This document shows positions 16,371 to 24,439 of a stretch of DNA of 64,000 bases, one piece after another. The notes under the pieces were generated by a model that saw nothing but the letters and a program-made list of their open reading frames with translations, ran no database searches and was not told where the DNA came from. This stretch comes from Adlercreutzia caecimuris B7 (GTDB taxonomy: Bacteria; Actinomycetota; Coriobacteriia; Coriobacteriales; Eggerthellaceae), in assembly GCF_000403355.2 (NCBI RefSeq), contig NZ_KE159646.1, forward strand, positions 2,431,960 to 2,495,959, in the 5' to 3' direction. Position 1 is the first letter of the stretch. The number at the start of each line of letters is the position of its first letter. The translations under genes were made by a program, and so were the position numbers.

Positions 16371-17237
16371 ATGGTTTGGGGATCTATGATCGCATGGTAC
16401 CTGTTCTTGGCGGGCGCGTCCGCCGGGGCCTTCCTCACTTCGGCCTTTGTGGAGGCGAAGTACCCCGATAGCGTGAAGATGCGCGTCGCAGGCCGCATTA
16501 TCGCGCCGATCTTCCTCGGCATCGGGCTGCTCATGCTCATGCTGGATGCGGAGGCGGGGCTGCATAACCCGCTGCGCTTCTTCTACCTGGTGATGAACCC
16601 GGGTTCCGTAATGACCCTCGGCGTGTATTTCATCTGCGTGTTCATGCCGGTATCGGTGGTTGCCGCTCTGCTTGAGGTGCTGCGCCGTCCCGTGCCCAAG
16701 GGGCTGACCTGGGTGGGCATCGTGTCCGCCTTCTGCGTGGCCGCCTACACCGGTTTCCTGCTGGGCGTCGTGAAGGCCTATCCGCTGTGGAACAACGCCA
16801 TTCTGCCGGTGCTGTTCGTGGTGTCGGCTCTCTCGGCCGGTCTTGCCGCCACGAGCTTGGTGGGCCTGGTGACCGACCGGGAGCGCTTCGAGCGCATGTG
16901 GCTCATCAAGAAGAGCCATGTGATCCTGTCGGCCATCGAGATGGTGGTGCTCGTGACCATGCTCATCATCGTGAGCTCGGGCAGCGCCGAGGGCGCCGCA
17001 TCGGTGGCCTCGCTGGTGTCGGGCCAGTACGCGCCCATGTTCTGGGGCGGCCTGGTGCTGCTCGGCCTGGTGGCGCCCTTCGCCATCGAGGGATACCCCG
17101 TGTTCATCACGCGGAAGGTGGAGACGTCCACCACGTCTATGGTGGTGAGCGTCATTGGCGAGGGCGGCGTGCTCGTGGGCGGCTTCATGCTGCGCCTGCT
17201 GGTTATTTTGGCGGCCCTGCCGGTGGTGTACCTGTAG
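16371..17237 (+). CDS. NrfD/PsrC-type membrane subunit
   Basis: The 288-residue protein has eight or so membrane helices, starting MIAWYLFLAGASAGAFLTSA, the typical opening of NrfD/PsrC proteins. In the family this subunit oxidises menaquinol and passes electrons to the ferredoxin subunit, without haem. The later helices (MVVLVTMLIIVSSG, FWGGLVLLGLVAPFAIEG) fit the fold. It is the last gene of the operon. Two hairpin-forming palindromes follow within 110 bases. Confidence 0.88.
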   Translation: MVWGSMIAWYLFLAGASAGAFLTSAFVEAKYPDSVKMRVAGRIIAPIFLGIGLLMLMLDAEAGLHNPLRFFYLVMNPGSVMTLGVYFICVFMPVSVVAALLEVLRRPVPKGLTWVGIVSAFCVAAYTGFLLGVVKAYPLWNNAILPVLFVVSALSAGLAATSLVGLVTDRERFERMWLIKKSHVILSAIEMVVLVTMLIIVSSGSAEGAASVASLVSGQYAPMFWGGLVLLGLVAPFAIEGYPVFITRKVETSTTSMVVSVIGEGGVLVGGFMLRLLVILAALPVVYL

Positions 17238-17256
17238 ACCCTTCAATGATGGGGCC

Positions 17257-17343
17257 GGGACACCTTGCCGGGTAAAGTGCCCCAAAGTGTTCCAGCCCTC
17301 GAATCCTGCACAGTGGGACACCTTACCCGGTAAGGTGTCCCAC
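17257..17343. repeat. Two adjacent hairpin palindromes after the reductase operon
   Basis: The first runs 17257-17283 with arms GGGACACCTTGCC and GGTAAAGTGCCCC, which pair with three G-T wobbles. The second, 17313-17343, is a perfect 15-1-15 palindrome, GTGGGACACCTTACC around a single C. Both share the TTRCC-N-GGTAA core with 11043-11075. They lie between convergent genes, so they may end transcription, though there is no T-run. Confidence 0.7.
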
Positions 17344-17361
17344 TTCTATCGGGGTGCGCCC

Positions 17362-18885
17362 CTACTCCTCTTCCAGGGTGATGCGGTCGATGCGGGCGGC
17401 CAGGTCGCTGCCGCGCTCGTAGAACTGGAGGTTCTGGTTGTGGGCGAAGTAGCGCTCGCAGCCGTGGTCGTTAATGAAGGCCATGCCGGCGCGGTTGACC
17501 GATAGGTCGGTTACCAGCATGAGCATCTCCTGGCCCTCGCCGAAGGCCTCTTCCACGAACCTGAATACGTTGTCCAGGGCGGCTGCGGCACCGTCGATGC
17601 TGCCGTCCAGCGCGTCCAGCCGCGCATTGAAGCGCTCCCGCAGCAGGTTGAACGTGGGCCCCTCCGGTCGTTCGGCCCCGGTGCGCAGCACCTCGTCCAG
17701 CAGGCCGATGGCCCGCTCGAAGGAGCGGTAGCGCTCCTCGGTAAGCAGGCTCGCGGCCCGCTCCGTATCGCGGTCGTGGGCGAGGGCCGTGGCGGTGGCG
17801 CGCATGAGATCGGCCCCGTTGTCGTTCTCGGCCACGCCTGCGGCAGCCAGGCGCGCCTTCAGATCGGCCAGCACGCCGTGGGTGAACGCCGCGGCCTTCT
17901 CCTCCATAACGGCTTGGCGCAAACGGCCCACCGTGGCATCCACGATGAGCCCCATGACGGCCACGCGCTCGTCGAAGGGCGCCCGCCGTGCCCGCTCGGC
18001 CAGGCCCGTATCGGCCGTGCCCTCGAGAATGCGGTCGATCTGGTAATCGCTGCGATACTTCGTGAACAGGTCGTAGTACATCGCGAACCGCTTCGCGATG
18101 TCGCCGTTCTGCACGTACTGCTCCACGAGCAGCTCGTCGACGGCCAAGCCCTGGGCCTCGTAGAGCTTGATCATGGCCGACAGGTCGTCCCAGCCGCGGG
18201 CCGTGACGAAGGATGCGCCGTCGGGCGTGGCCTCCACGGCGTAGAAGTGGTTGCGCTCGATATCGAGATAGGTGATGACGGCCGGGTGCACTTCCGCTGA
18301 CACGGCGAATTCGCGCCACACGTCGTAGTCGGGCTCCACCTCGATGCGCTTCAGGCGGTCCCAGGTGGCGATGTCGAAATCGTGAGCCGTGCGGTTGTAC
18401 TCGGGCGGGTTGCCCGCGGTCACCACGATCCATCCATCGGGCACGGCGTGGCGGCCGAACACCTTGTACTGCAAGAATTGCAGCATGGCCGGGGTAAGGG
18501 TCTCCGACACGCAGTTGATCTCGTCCAGAAACAGGATGCCCTCGGGACGGCCCGTGGATTCCATGGCCTCGTAGACCGAGGCGATGATCTCGCTCATGGT
18601 GTACTCGGACACCTGGTATTCCACGCCGCCATAGATCTTCGTGGCGATAAAGGGCAGGCCTAAGGCGCTTTGGCGCGTGTGGTGGGTCATGGAATAGGAC
18701 ACGAAGCCCACTTCCAGCTCCTGGGCGATCTGCTCCATAATGGCCGTTTTGCCGATGCCTGGGGCGCCGAGCAGAAACACCGGGCGCTGCCGGGCGGCCG
18801 GCAGCCGGTAGTTGCCGAACTCGTCCTTGGTGAAATAGGCTACCATGGCGTTTTTGATCTGCTGTTTCGCTTCGCGGATGTTCAT
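17362..18885 (-). CDS. MoxR-type AAA+ ATPase
   Basis: The 507-residue protein has Walker A GAPGIGKT (40-47), Walker B ILFLDE (117-122), sensor 1 TAGNP (156-160) and nearby basic DRLKR (177-181). MoxR ATPases remodel proteins or insert metals and usually work with a VWA-domain partner, here the gene directly upstream. The C-terminal 250 residues are helical and family-specific. AAAGGAG precedes the ATG at 18885, so the longer ORF is not used. The stop codon of the VWA gene lies 56 bases upstream, so the two form an operon. The client protein is unknown. Confidence 0.88.
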   Translation of the reverse strand: MNIREAKQQIKNAMVAYFTKDEFGNYRLPAARQRPVFLLGAPGIGKTAIMEQIAQELEVGFVSYSMTHHTRQSALGLPFIATKIYGGVEYQVSEYTMSEIIASVYEAMESTGRPEGILFLDEINCVSETLTPAMLQFLQYKVFGRHAVPDGWIVVTAGNPPEYNRTAHDFDIATWDRLKRIEVEPDYDVWREFAVSAEVHPAVITYLDIERNHFYAVEATPDGASFVTARGWDDLSAMIKLYEAQGLAVDELLVEQYVQNGDIAKRFAMYYDLFTKYRSDYQIDRILEGTADTGLAERARRAPFDERVAVMGLIVDATVGRLRQAVMEEKAAAFTHGVLADLKARLAAAGVAENDNGADLMRATATALAHDRDTERAASLLTEERYRSFERAIGLLDEVLRTGAERPEGPTFNLLRERFNARLDALDGSIDGAAAALDNVFRFVEEAFGEGQEMLMLVTDLSVNRAGMAFINDHGCERYFAHNQNLQFYERGSDLAARIDRITLEEE

Positions 18886-18941
18886 AGGGGGCTCCTTTAC
18901 GGACGGCGGTTCGTGAAATGGCGGCGAGGGAAGAGCTATGG

Positions 18942-20486
18942 TCAGAGGGGCTCCTCTTCTAATACGAAGGTCTCGTCCAAAACGACTTTCATGGCCCACG
19001 GAGGTACCGGGGCGCTGGCGGCGGCATCGTCGGAATCGAGGAAAACGAAGGCGGTCTCAAAGGCGGGGCGCCGGGTGGGATAGGTGCCCTGGCCGTCGGT
19101 GAAGTAGATGAGGCCGCCGAGGTCGTTCAGCTCGCCAGCAGCGAGCGCTTCGTCCACGTAGGCGAACACGGGACGGAAATCGGTGCCCCCCAGACCCTTG
19201 ATGACGGGATTTTCCAGGTAGTCTTCCAAATCGCGCAGGCAGGTGATGCGGGCCACGTCGGTCACGGCGGCATCGCACTGGATGATGAGCACGTTCATCT
19301 TCGAGAAGAAACTCGTCTCGTCGGCGAGGATGGAATAGGTGCGCTCGATGAAGCGCCGCACGAGGCCGTCTTTGGTGGAGGCCGAGGTGTCGATGGCGAT
19401 GACGAAGTCGCGGATGCGCTTCTCCTCGGCGAATTCCACCGGCTCCACGAGGGGCAGGTTGCCGTACAGCTGAAGGCCGTAGGTGTAGAAGACGTAGTCG
19501 AACTCGTCGTCGTTCACGCGAATCTGCTCGCCCATGCGGGAGAACTTGCGCAGGAAGGCGCGGTAGTCGTGCTTCTCGCGGGTGACCTTGCGCAGGTTCA
19601 TGGCCAAGTTCGAGCCCTCGATGCCCCACAGCTTCGCGTAGGCGTCCAGCTGAATGCCCATTTCCAGGGCGGCGTTCTCCCACTGCTCGCGGGAGCGGTC
19701 CAGCTGCACCGTATCGGCGAAGCGCTCGCCGATGGCCCGGGCGGCGTGCTCGGGGGCCTCCTTTTGGGTGATGTCGGCGGCATCCATGGCCCGGTGGGCC
19801 TTGTGGCTGTAGGGAACATCGGCGGCCTCGTCGGGGATATCCATATCGGTGCCGGGGGTGTCGGCCGCACCGGCGGCGGCTCCGCGTTGGCCCTCGCCCT
19901 CGGCGGCCTCGCCCTCGGCCAGGTTGCCGTCGTCTCCCTCGGCCACGGTGGCGGCGTGCCAGGGGCGATGGTCGTCCACGGAGAAGCGGGCTGCGAGGCG
20001 AGCAAGTTCCTCGGCGCTTGCGCCCGCAGCGCGGCGCTCGCGCAGGGCCGCGTAGACGCGCTCGGCGGTCATAAGGCCGGCTTCTTCGGCCATGCGCTCT
20101 AGCTCGGGGCGCGAGGCGGCGGCCGTTGCCGTGCGCGTAGCGGGAAGATCCAACTGGTCGATGACTGATTCCACCACCATATCGCAGGCAATGTCCCACA
20201 GATCGGGCTCCACATTCGCGCCAGGATACAGGTGCAGGAACACGTTGTGCAGCACCACGTGCAGGTAGGAACGGGTGGCCTCGGCGCTGTCGCGGGCATA
20301 GGTGCGGGCCCAGGTGGCCGGGTCGAAGCGCAGGTGGGCGCCATCGGTGGCGAAGGTGGCGCCGGGAGTGGGCAGGGGGGCCAGCCGCGCGAAGGCGGCG
20401 CTCATGAAGCGCAGGTTCACCAGAAGGCCGTTGCGCACCAGGTCGAGCGCATCGAGGGCGAGGGCTTCCATGTCGTTGCTGCGCAC
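18942..20486 (-). CDS. VWA-like protein of the DUF2201 type
   Basis: Counting from the GTG at 20486 the protein has 514 residues. The N-terminal half contains LHVVLHNVFLHLY and CDMVVESVIDQL, the His-rich segment of the DUF2201 N-terminal domain. A low-complexity Gly/Ala/Glu/Asp-rich stretch follows. The C-terminal VWA-like domain has the metal-ion site DTSAS (366-370), a Thr/Asp pair GGTDF, and YFTDG. Such proteins pair with MoxR ATPases as adaptors. AAAGGAGG stands five bases before the GTG; an ATG five codons later is an alternative start. The gene leads the operon with the MoxR gene and faces the LRR gene across 183 bases. Confidence 0.85.
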   Translation of the reverse strand: MRSNDMEALALDALDLVRNGLLVNLRFMSAAFARLAPLPTPGATFATDGAHLRFDPATWARTYARDSAEATRSYLHVVLHNVFLHLYPGANVEPDLWDIACDMVVESVIDQLDLPATRTATAAASRPELERMAEEAGLMTAERVYAALRERRAAGASAEELARLAARFSVDDHRPWHAATVAEGDDGNLAEGEAAEGEGQRGAAAGAADTPGTDMDIPDEAADVPYSHKAHRAMDAADITQKEAPEHAARAIGERFADTVQLDRSREQWENAALEMGIQLDAYAKLWGIEGSNLAMNLRKVTREKHDYRAFLRKFSRMGEQIRVNDDEFDYVFYTYGLQLYGNLPLVEPVEFAEEKRIRDFVIAIDTSASTKDGLVRRFIERTYSILADETSFFSKMNVLIIQCDAAVTDVARITCLRDLEDYLENPVIKGLGGTDFRPVFAYVDEALAAGELNDLGGLIYFTDGQGTYPTRRPAFETAFVFLDSDDAAASAPVPPWAMKVVLDETFVLEEEPL

Positions 20487-20669
20487 CGTGGCCTCCTTTC
20501 GCTGCGCGATTCCCGCGAAGCCGGGGTTTCTGCTCTGCGCACTGCGCGGGTTTCCGGCCAAAAATTCTCTCGGTTTTGAAAGTTGTTCCCGCTTGCGGGG
20601 TAGTGTAGCATGGGGCACACGCGGGGTAAACATCCCTGCAGCCTCCAAATTGGGAAGGTGCACAAAACT

Positions 20670-23015
20670 ATGAACGCTGGAACGCTGGTATTTCGTGATG
20701 AGGTCACTCCGATAAGAGATCTTGTTGCGCAGGCGCAAGAAAATCCGCTTCGACTTTCCCTCGATGAGGTGACCGTCGAGGAGCCGGGGCATCCCATTGA
20801 GGGTGAGAACTGGCGCCCGCAGCTGGCTCCCTACAAGCCGTGGGTGCACGATGCGGCGCTCGATGAGACCGACGAGCTAGAGGGCACTGACGGCGACTTG
20901 CTCATTGTGGGGGCCCTTGGCATGGGCATAACCGACGAGGAGCGCATGGCCCTTATCGGAGATGCCGTGCACGGAGAAGGGGCGGCAGGCACGGAGGAGG
21001 ATGCGGCGGACGTCTCTGCCCGCGCGCTGACGCCCCATGAGCTGTGGACGTTGGGGCAAACCCCGCGTTGGAATCCCGGCCAGTCGCAGGATGAGGCGTC
21101 ATCAATTACGGATAGCGCAGCCTTATGTGAAACATTAGAATGCCGTGAAACATCCAATACCATCCGCTCGCAGACGAATAGATACCGTGAAACATCAGAA
21201 AGTTTTTGTGAAACAACGGAAGAGCTGTCGGCGAGCCTAGCGGGTGAGCTGGCGGGTGGCTCGACAGGCGGCCTGGGGCATGGCGACGTGGACGGCCTGA
21301 GGGGCGGTGCTGCAGGTGAGTCGGAGGACGGTCAGGCAGGTGAGCCGGGGGAAGACGCGCTGAGGCACTTCGCCCTCAACGTACCGCTGACGGTGCGACG
21401 CGACGGCGAGGGGTTCGCGGTGTCGGCAGTGCATCTGGCGGCTTTGGCCGAGAACGGGCTTCCTGCCGACAACTTAATCGTGGTGGTGCCGTCGTATATC
21501 GATGATGCGCCGGTGAAGCGCATCGCCTCCGAGGCGTTCGCGCGGCGTTACACGAGCGGTGTGCAAGTGCGTCTGCTGGTGGTGCCCGATACCGTGGAAG
21601 TGGTGGGTGCCCAGGCGTTCGGCTCGGTATGCGCCGAGACGATCTCTCTCGGGGCGAGAGTGCGCACCTACGATCCCGCCCCGTTGGACATGGCGCTTCC
21701 CAATCCGCGTTTGGAACGTCGCCGCTATCTGGTGAGCGCGGCCAACGAGCGGCTCGCAGTGCGAGGCGGCTGTCTGCTGGAGCGCTTGGGCGAAGCGGCT
21801 GGTGCTGCCGGGCCCTCCGGCAAGAACCCCCAAGGCTCCTGGCGACTGCTGTTCGCAGAGGCTCCCGCGCCTGAGCGCCTTGCCATTTCCCAGGGCGTGC
21901 GCGTTGTGGGCTCGGCAGCCTTCGCCAAGGGTTGCCCGCCGCCTCGGGTGCTGGATACGCCCGGCACCCTGGAACGCGTGGACGGCACCGTGCACCCCGA
22001 GACGATTTGGCGCGGTGCCGACCTGGCTGCGCTTGCTCGCATTGTGCAGCGCTGCGGTGGCCGTGTAACCGATTTTGACGCCGTTGAGCAAGACGGCTGC
22101 TGGTACGACTTCGCCGACGGCGCGGCTCGGCTTGTCGCGGGGCCGCCGGCACCGGATTCGGTGTCGCGACAGTTCTCGTCAGCGGCCCATGCTCGGGTGC
22201 GCGGTGGCGCGGCCCTCTCGCCCCGCGAGATCGCTGCCGAGGCCGCTGTCACCATGGCAGCGCCGGCATCGGCGGCCGACCGTCTGGCATTGCCCCGGGC
22301 GGTAGAGGGCGCCCCGCTCACGGTCATCGCCGAGCGAGCGCTCATCACGGCTCCAGCCACCCTCGTCTTGCCCGACACGGTGCGCACGGTGCGCGACGGC
22401 AACGCCTGCAAGGGCACGCGCAAGCTCATGCTGCCCGAGGGCCTGCGTACCATTGGCGCCCACTGCTTCTGCTCGCGCACGCTAGTGGGGCCGGTGCTCA
22501 TTCCGGCCAGCGTCACCAGCATCGGCGAGGGCAGCTTCGAGTACGCCGTAGTGCGTCTGGCCGCGGCCGATGCCGTGGTGCACATCACCTCCGACCAGCT
22601 TATGAGCTGCTTTTTGGAAGCGCCCGACGATGGCATTCCCTTCGATTTCACCCGCTACGACGATCAGCTGCTTGTGGGCCGCGGCCTACCCGACCACCTG
22701 GGCGCTCTGCTGCACCGCGTGGCCGCCCCCTTCCGCCTGGCGCCCGCGATGCGCGACCGCATCGTGGAAGCCCTGCGCGAGCGAGCGGCCGATGCAGTGG
22801 CCGCCGTGGCGCGCGAGGGCGATATTACCTGCGTGCGCGCCCTGGCCGAGGCCGGCTTCCTCGACGACGGCGAGCTGTTCGACCGTCAGATCGAGCGCCT
22901 CCGCGCCAGCAACCGCACCGACTGCGTCTTGTTCCTCATGAACTGGCAACATGACCGCGCCGAGGCCTCGCGCGCCACCATCCCGAAGCGCGCCCGCGAC
23001 CGCTTCGCGCTGTAG
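20670..23015 (+). CDS. Large LRR_5-type (BspA-like repeat) protein beside MoxR/VWA
   Basis: The 781-residue protein has no signal peptide or membrane helix, so it is probably cytoplasmic. The middle and later parts contain repeats of the leucine-rich LRR_5 kind: LVVPDTVEVVGAQAF, LVLPDTVRTVRDG, LMLPEGLRTIGAHCF, LIPASVTSIGEGSF. The first 200 residues are acidic and of no recognised family. The C-terminal 130 residues are helical. It is divergent from the VWA-MoxR operon and could be their partner or client, which is inference from position only. ATG 20670 follows GGAAGGTG; ATG 20610 is an alternative. A 110-bp AT-richer patch inside the gene holds four GTGAAACA repeats. Confidence 0.65.
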   Translation: MNAGTLVFRDEVTPIRDLVAQAQENPLRLSLDEVTVEEPGHPIEGENWRPQLAPYKPWVHDAALDETDELEGTDGDLLIVGALGMGITDEERMALIGDAVHGEGAAGTEEDAADVSARALTPHELWTLGQTPRWNPGQSQDEASSITDSAALCETLECRETSNTIRSQTNRYRETSESFCETTEELSASLAGELAGGSTGGLGHGDVDGLRGGAAGESEDGQAGEPGEDALRHFALNVPLTVRRDGEGFAVSAVHLAALAENGLPADNLIVVVPSYIDDAPVKRIASEAFARRYTSGVQVRLLVVPDTVEVVGAQAFGSVCAETISLGARVRTYDPAPLDMALPNPRLERRRYLVSAANERLAVRGGCLLERLGEAAGAAGPSGKNPQGSWRLLFAEAPAPERLAISQGVRVVGSAAFAKGCPPPRVLDTPGTLERVDGTVHPETIWRGADLAALARIVQRCGGRVTDFDAVEQDGCWYDFADGAARLVAGPPAPDSVSRQFSSAAHARVRGGAALSPREIAAEAAVTMAAPASAADRLALPRAVEGAPLTVIAERALITAPATLVLPDTVRTVRDGNACKGTRKLMLPEGLRTIGAHCFCSRTLVGPVLIPASVTSIGEGSFEYAVVRLAAADAVVHITSDQLMSCFLEAPDDGIPFDFTRYDDQLLVGRGLPDHLGALLHRVAAPFRLAPAMRDRIVEALRERAADAVAAVAREGDITCVRALAEAGFLDDGELFDRQIERLRASNRTDCVLFLMNWQHDRAEASRATIPKRARDRFAL
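21127..21215. repeat. Four in-frame GTGAAACA repeats
   Basis: GTGAAACA occurs at 21127, 21145, 21187 and 21208, spaced 18, 42 and 21 bases apart, all multiples of three. They encode Cys/Arg-Glu-Thr each time. The patch is clearly less GC-rich than the rest of the gene. The octamer equals a half-site of the ParB-binding sequence parS, but no full palindrome is present. Confidence 0.6.
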
Positions 23016-23057
23016 GGAGGCCGGTGGGCGCATCTTTGGGCGCAAGGCGGTCGGTTG

Positions 23058-24029
23058 CTAGGTGTTGTGTGCCAATAGGTTGTTTACGCCGACGATGCGC
23101 GACATGGGCGGCAGGCCCCCGCAGGCGCTGTGCGGCCTGTCCCAATTATAATGCTCGATGAAGGCGGGGAGGGCGGCGGCCCTCCCCGCCTCGCTCTCCC
23201 ACGCCCTGCCGTACTGCCACTCCTGGGCGAGCGTGCGGTTCATGCGCTCGACCTTGCCGTTCTGCCAGGGGCTGAAGGGCCTCGTGTAGACGTGGCGGAC
23301 CCCGCGCCCCTCGAGCAGCGCGTTGAACTCGCCGCTGCGGTAGCCCGGCCCGTTGTCGGTCATCACGCGCTCGACCGAGACGCCCATCTCCCCGAAGAAG
23401 CCCAGGCAGCGGCCCATGAAGGCCGCGCAGGTGCCCTTGCGCTCGTCGGGCAGCAGCTCGGCGTAGGCCACGCGGCTGAAGTCGTCGACGGCGACGTGCA
23501 GGCACGCCGTGCCCGCCCCCGGCCTCGGCCGGCCGGCGCGGCCGCGCGCCCGCCAGCCCCCGCCGTCGGGGACGCGGGCCACCTTCTTGACGTCGACGTG
23601 CAGCAGCTCGCCGGGGGCCTCGCGCTCGTAGCGCACCGGCGTCGCGGGGCCGCGGCGCCGGACCTCGCCGGTCACACGGTCGACGTCGGCGAGGCGCGGC
23701 ATCCCGCGGCGGGCCACTATCCTGGCGCAGGTGCGGGCGGGGACGCCGGTGGCCGCCGCCAGCGCGAGCGGCGCGAGCAGCATGGACGCGCGGGCCTCGG
23801 CGACGCGCTCCTCGGCGTCGGGCGGCGTGAGCCTGGCGAGCCTGCGCGGCCGGCTGCTGCGGTCCGCCAGCCCCTCGCCGCGCCGGCTGCGGCGCAGCCA
23901 CTTGCACGCGGTCTGGCGGCTGACGCCCATCTGGCGGGCGGCGTCGGCCACGCCGACGCCGGATTCTATGCGGGAAACGAGGGTTTCCCGCCCCCTCGGG
24001 GTCAGCTTTGCGTTAGGATGCGATGGCAT
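23058..24029 (-). CDS. IS481-family DDE transposase
   Basis: The 323-residue protein has an N-terminal helix-turn-helix (GVADAARQMGVSRQTACKWL) and an integrase core with Asp146 (LLHVDVKKV), Asp225 (VMTDNGPGY) and Glu261 (QNGKVERMN), a DD35E spacing. All catalytic residues are present, so the element may be active. ATG 24029 follows AAGGGGG; a GTG at 24065 is possible. The reading frame leaves the element at its left end, and the TAG stop codon lies in the duplicated target GCTAGG. Confidence 0.92.
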   Translation of the reverse strand: MPSHPNAKLTPRGRETLVSRIESGVGVADAARQMGVSRQTACKWLRRSRRGEGLADRSSRPRRLARLTPPDAEERVAEARASMLLAPLALAAATGVPARTCARIVARRGMPRLADVDRVTGEVRRRGPATPVRYEREAPGELLHVDVKKVARVPDGGGWRARGRAGRPRPGAGTACLHVAVDDFSRVAYAELLPDERKGTCAAFMGRCLGFFGEMGVSVERVMTDNGPGYRSGEFNALLEGRGVRHVYTRPFSPWQNGKVERMNRTLAQEWQYGRAWESEAGRAAALPAFIEHYNWDRPHSACGGLPPMSRIVGVNNLLAHNT

Positions 24030-24128
24030 GGGAGGCCCCCTTCGCTGCGAATCTAGACAACTCACAGCTTGGCGGAGGCCTCCCTATTTGTCACCACCCG
24101 GATGTAAACAACGTCTTGGCACTAAACA
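23063..24128 (-). mobile_element. IS481-family insertion sequence, complete
   Basis: The element is 1,066 bp. Its ends match at 21 of 25 positions as inverted repeats (left TGTTGTGTGCCAATAG, right reads TGTTTAGTGCCAAGAC inward). A 6-bp target duplication GCTAGG lies at 23057-23062 and 24129-24134, which fits the NCTAGN target known for IS481. One transposase gene fills it. It landed in the space after the LRR gene and disrupts no gene that I can see. Confidence 0.9.
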
Positions 24129-24439
24129 GCTAGGCGACGAGCCGGTGGGCGCAGCTGACGACTCCTCTCGGTCTGCATTGCTTGGAAAACATGCTTTTCT
24201 GGGCAGAACTGGCTGGAATATCTGCTTTTTTGTACGTATGAGAAATTAGCTATGACCTGGCAATATACAAGAAATATCCAGGTCAGAGCCGTGTACAAAA
24301 AATCATACTTTCCAACTTACGGCAATGCGAAAGGCGAAGAGGATGCAGGCGCGCGGGCGCGCACTGGTGCGCGCGAGGCGGGGGAACGCAGGCGCGCGCG
24401 GGCGCGCAGGCGCGCGAGAGGCGAGGGGGCGCAGGCGGG
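24129..24439. other. Intergenic region with palindromic element and GCGC-rich tract
   Basis: After the insertion-sequence target duplication come the palindromic element at 24182-24315 and, at about 24345-24440, a tract dominated by GCGCG and GGCGC runs with alternating purine and pyrimidine. The tract ends at the stop codon of the LuxR gene. No gene is seen. Confidence 0.55.
24182..24315. repeat. 134-bp palindromic element, copy A
   Basis: The outer ends TTGGAAAA (24182) and its approximate reverse complement (ending 24315) enclose two tandem left arms (GGAAAACATGCTTTTCTGGG, GGAATATCTGCTTTTTTG). The centre is a hairpin with stem GACCTGG (24254-24260) / CCAGGTC (24278-24284). A 133-bp relative lies at 31127-31259 with the same order of parts. 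Both copies sit at the 3' side of minus-strand genes and encode nothing. Confidence 0.7.

Noticed and set aside
21127-21215. A parS centromere site
   Set aside because: Only direct half-sites occur. The full 16-bp palindrome is absent and the repeats keep the reading frame.
23030-24153. 13-bp repeat GCCGGTGGGCGCA as target duplication of the insertion sequence
   Set aside because: It does not touch the element ends. The true duplication is GCTAGG directly at both ends.
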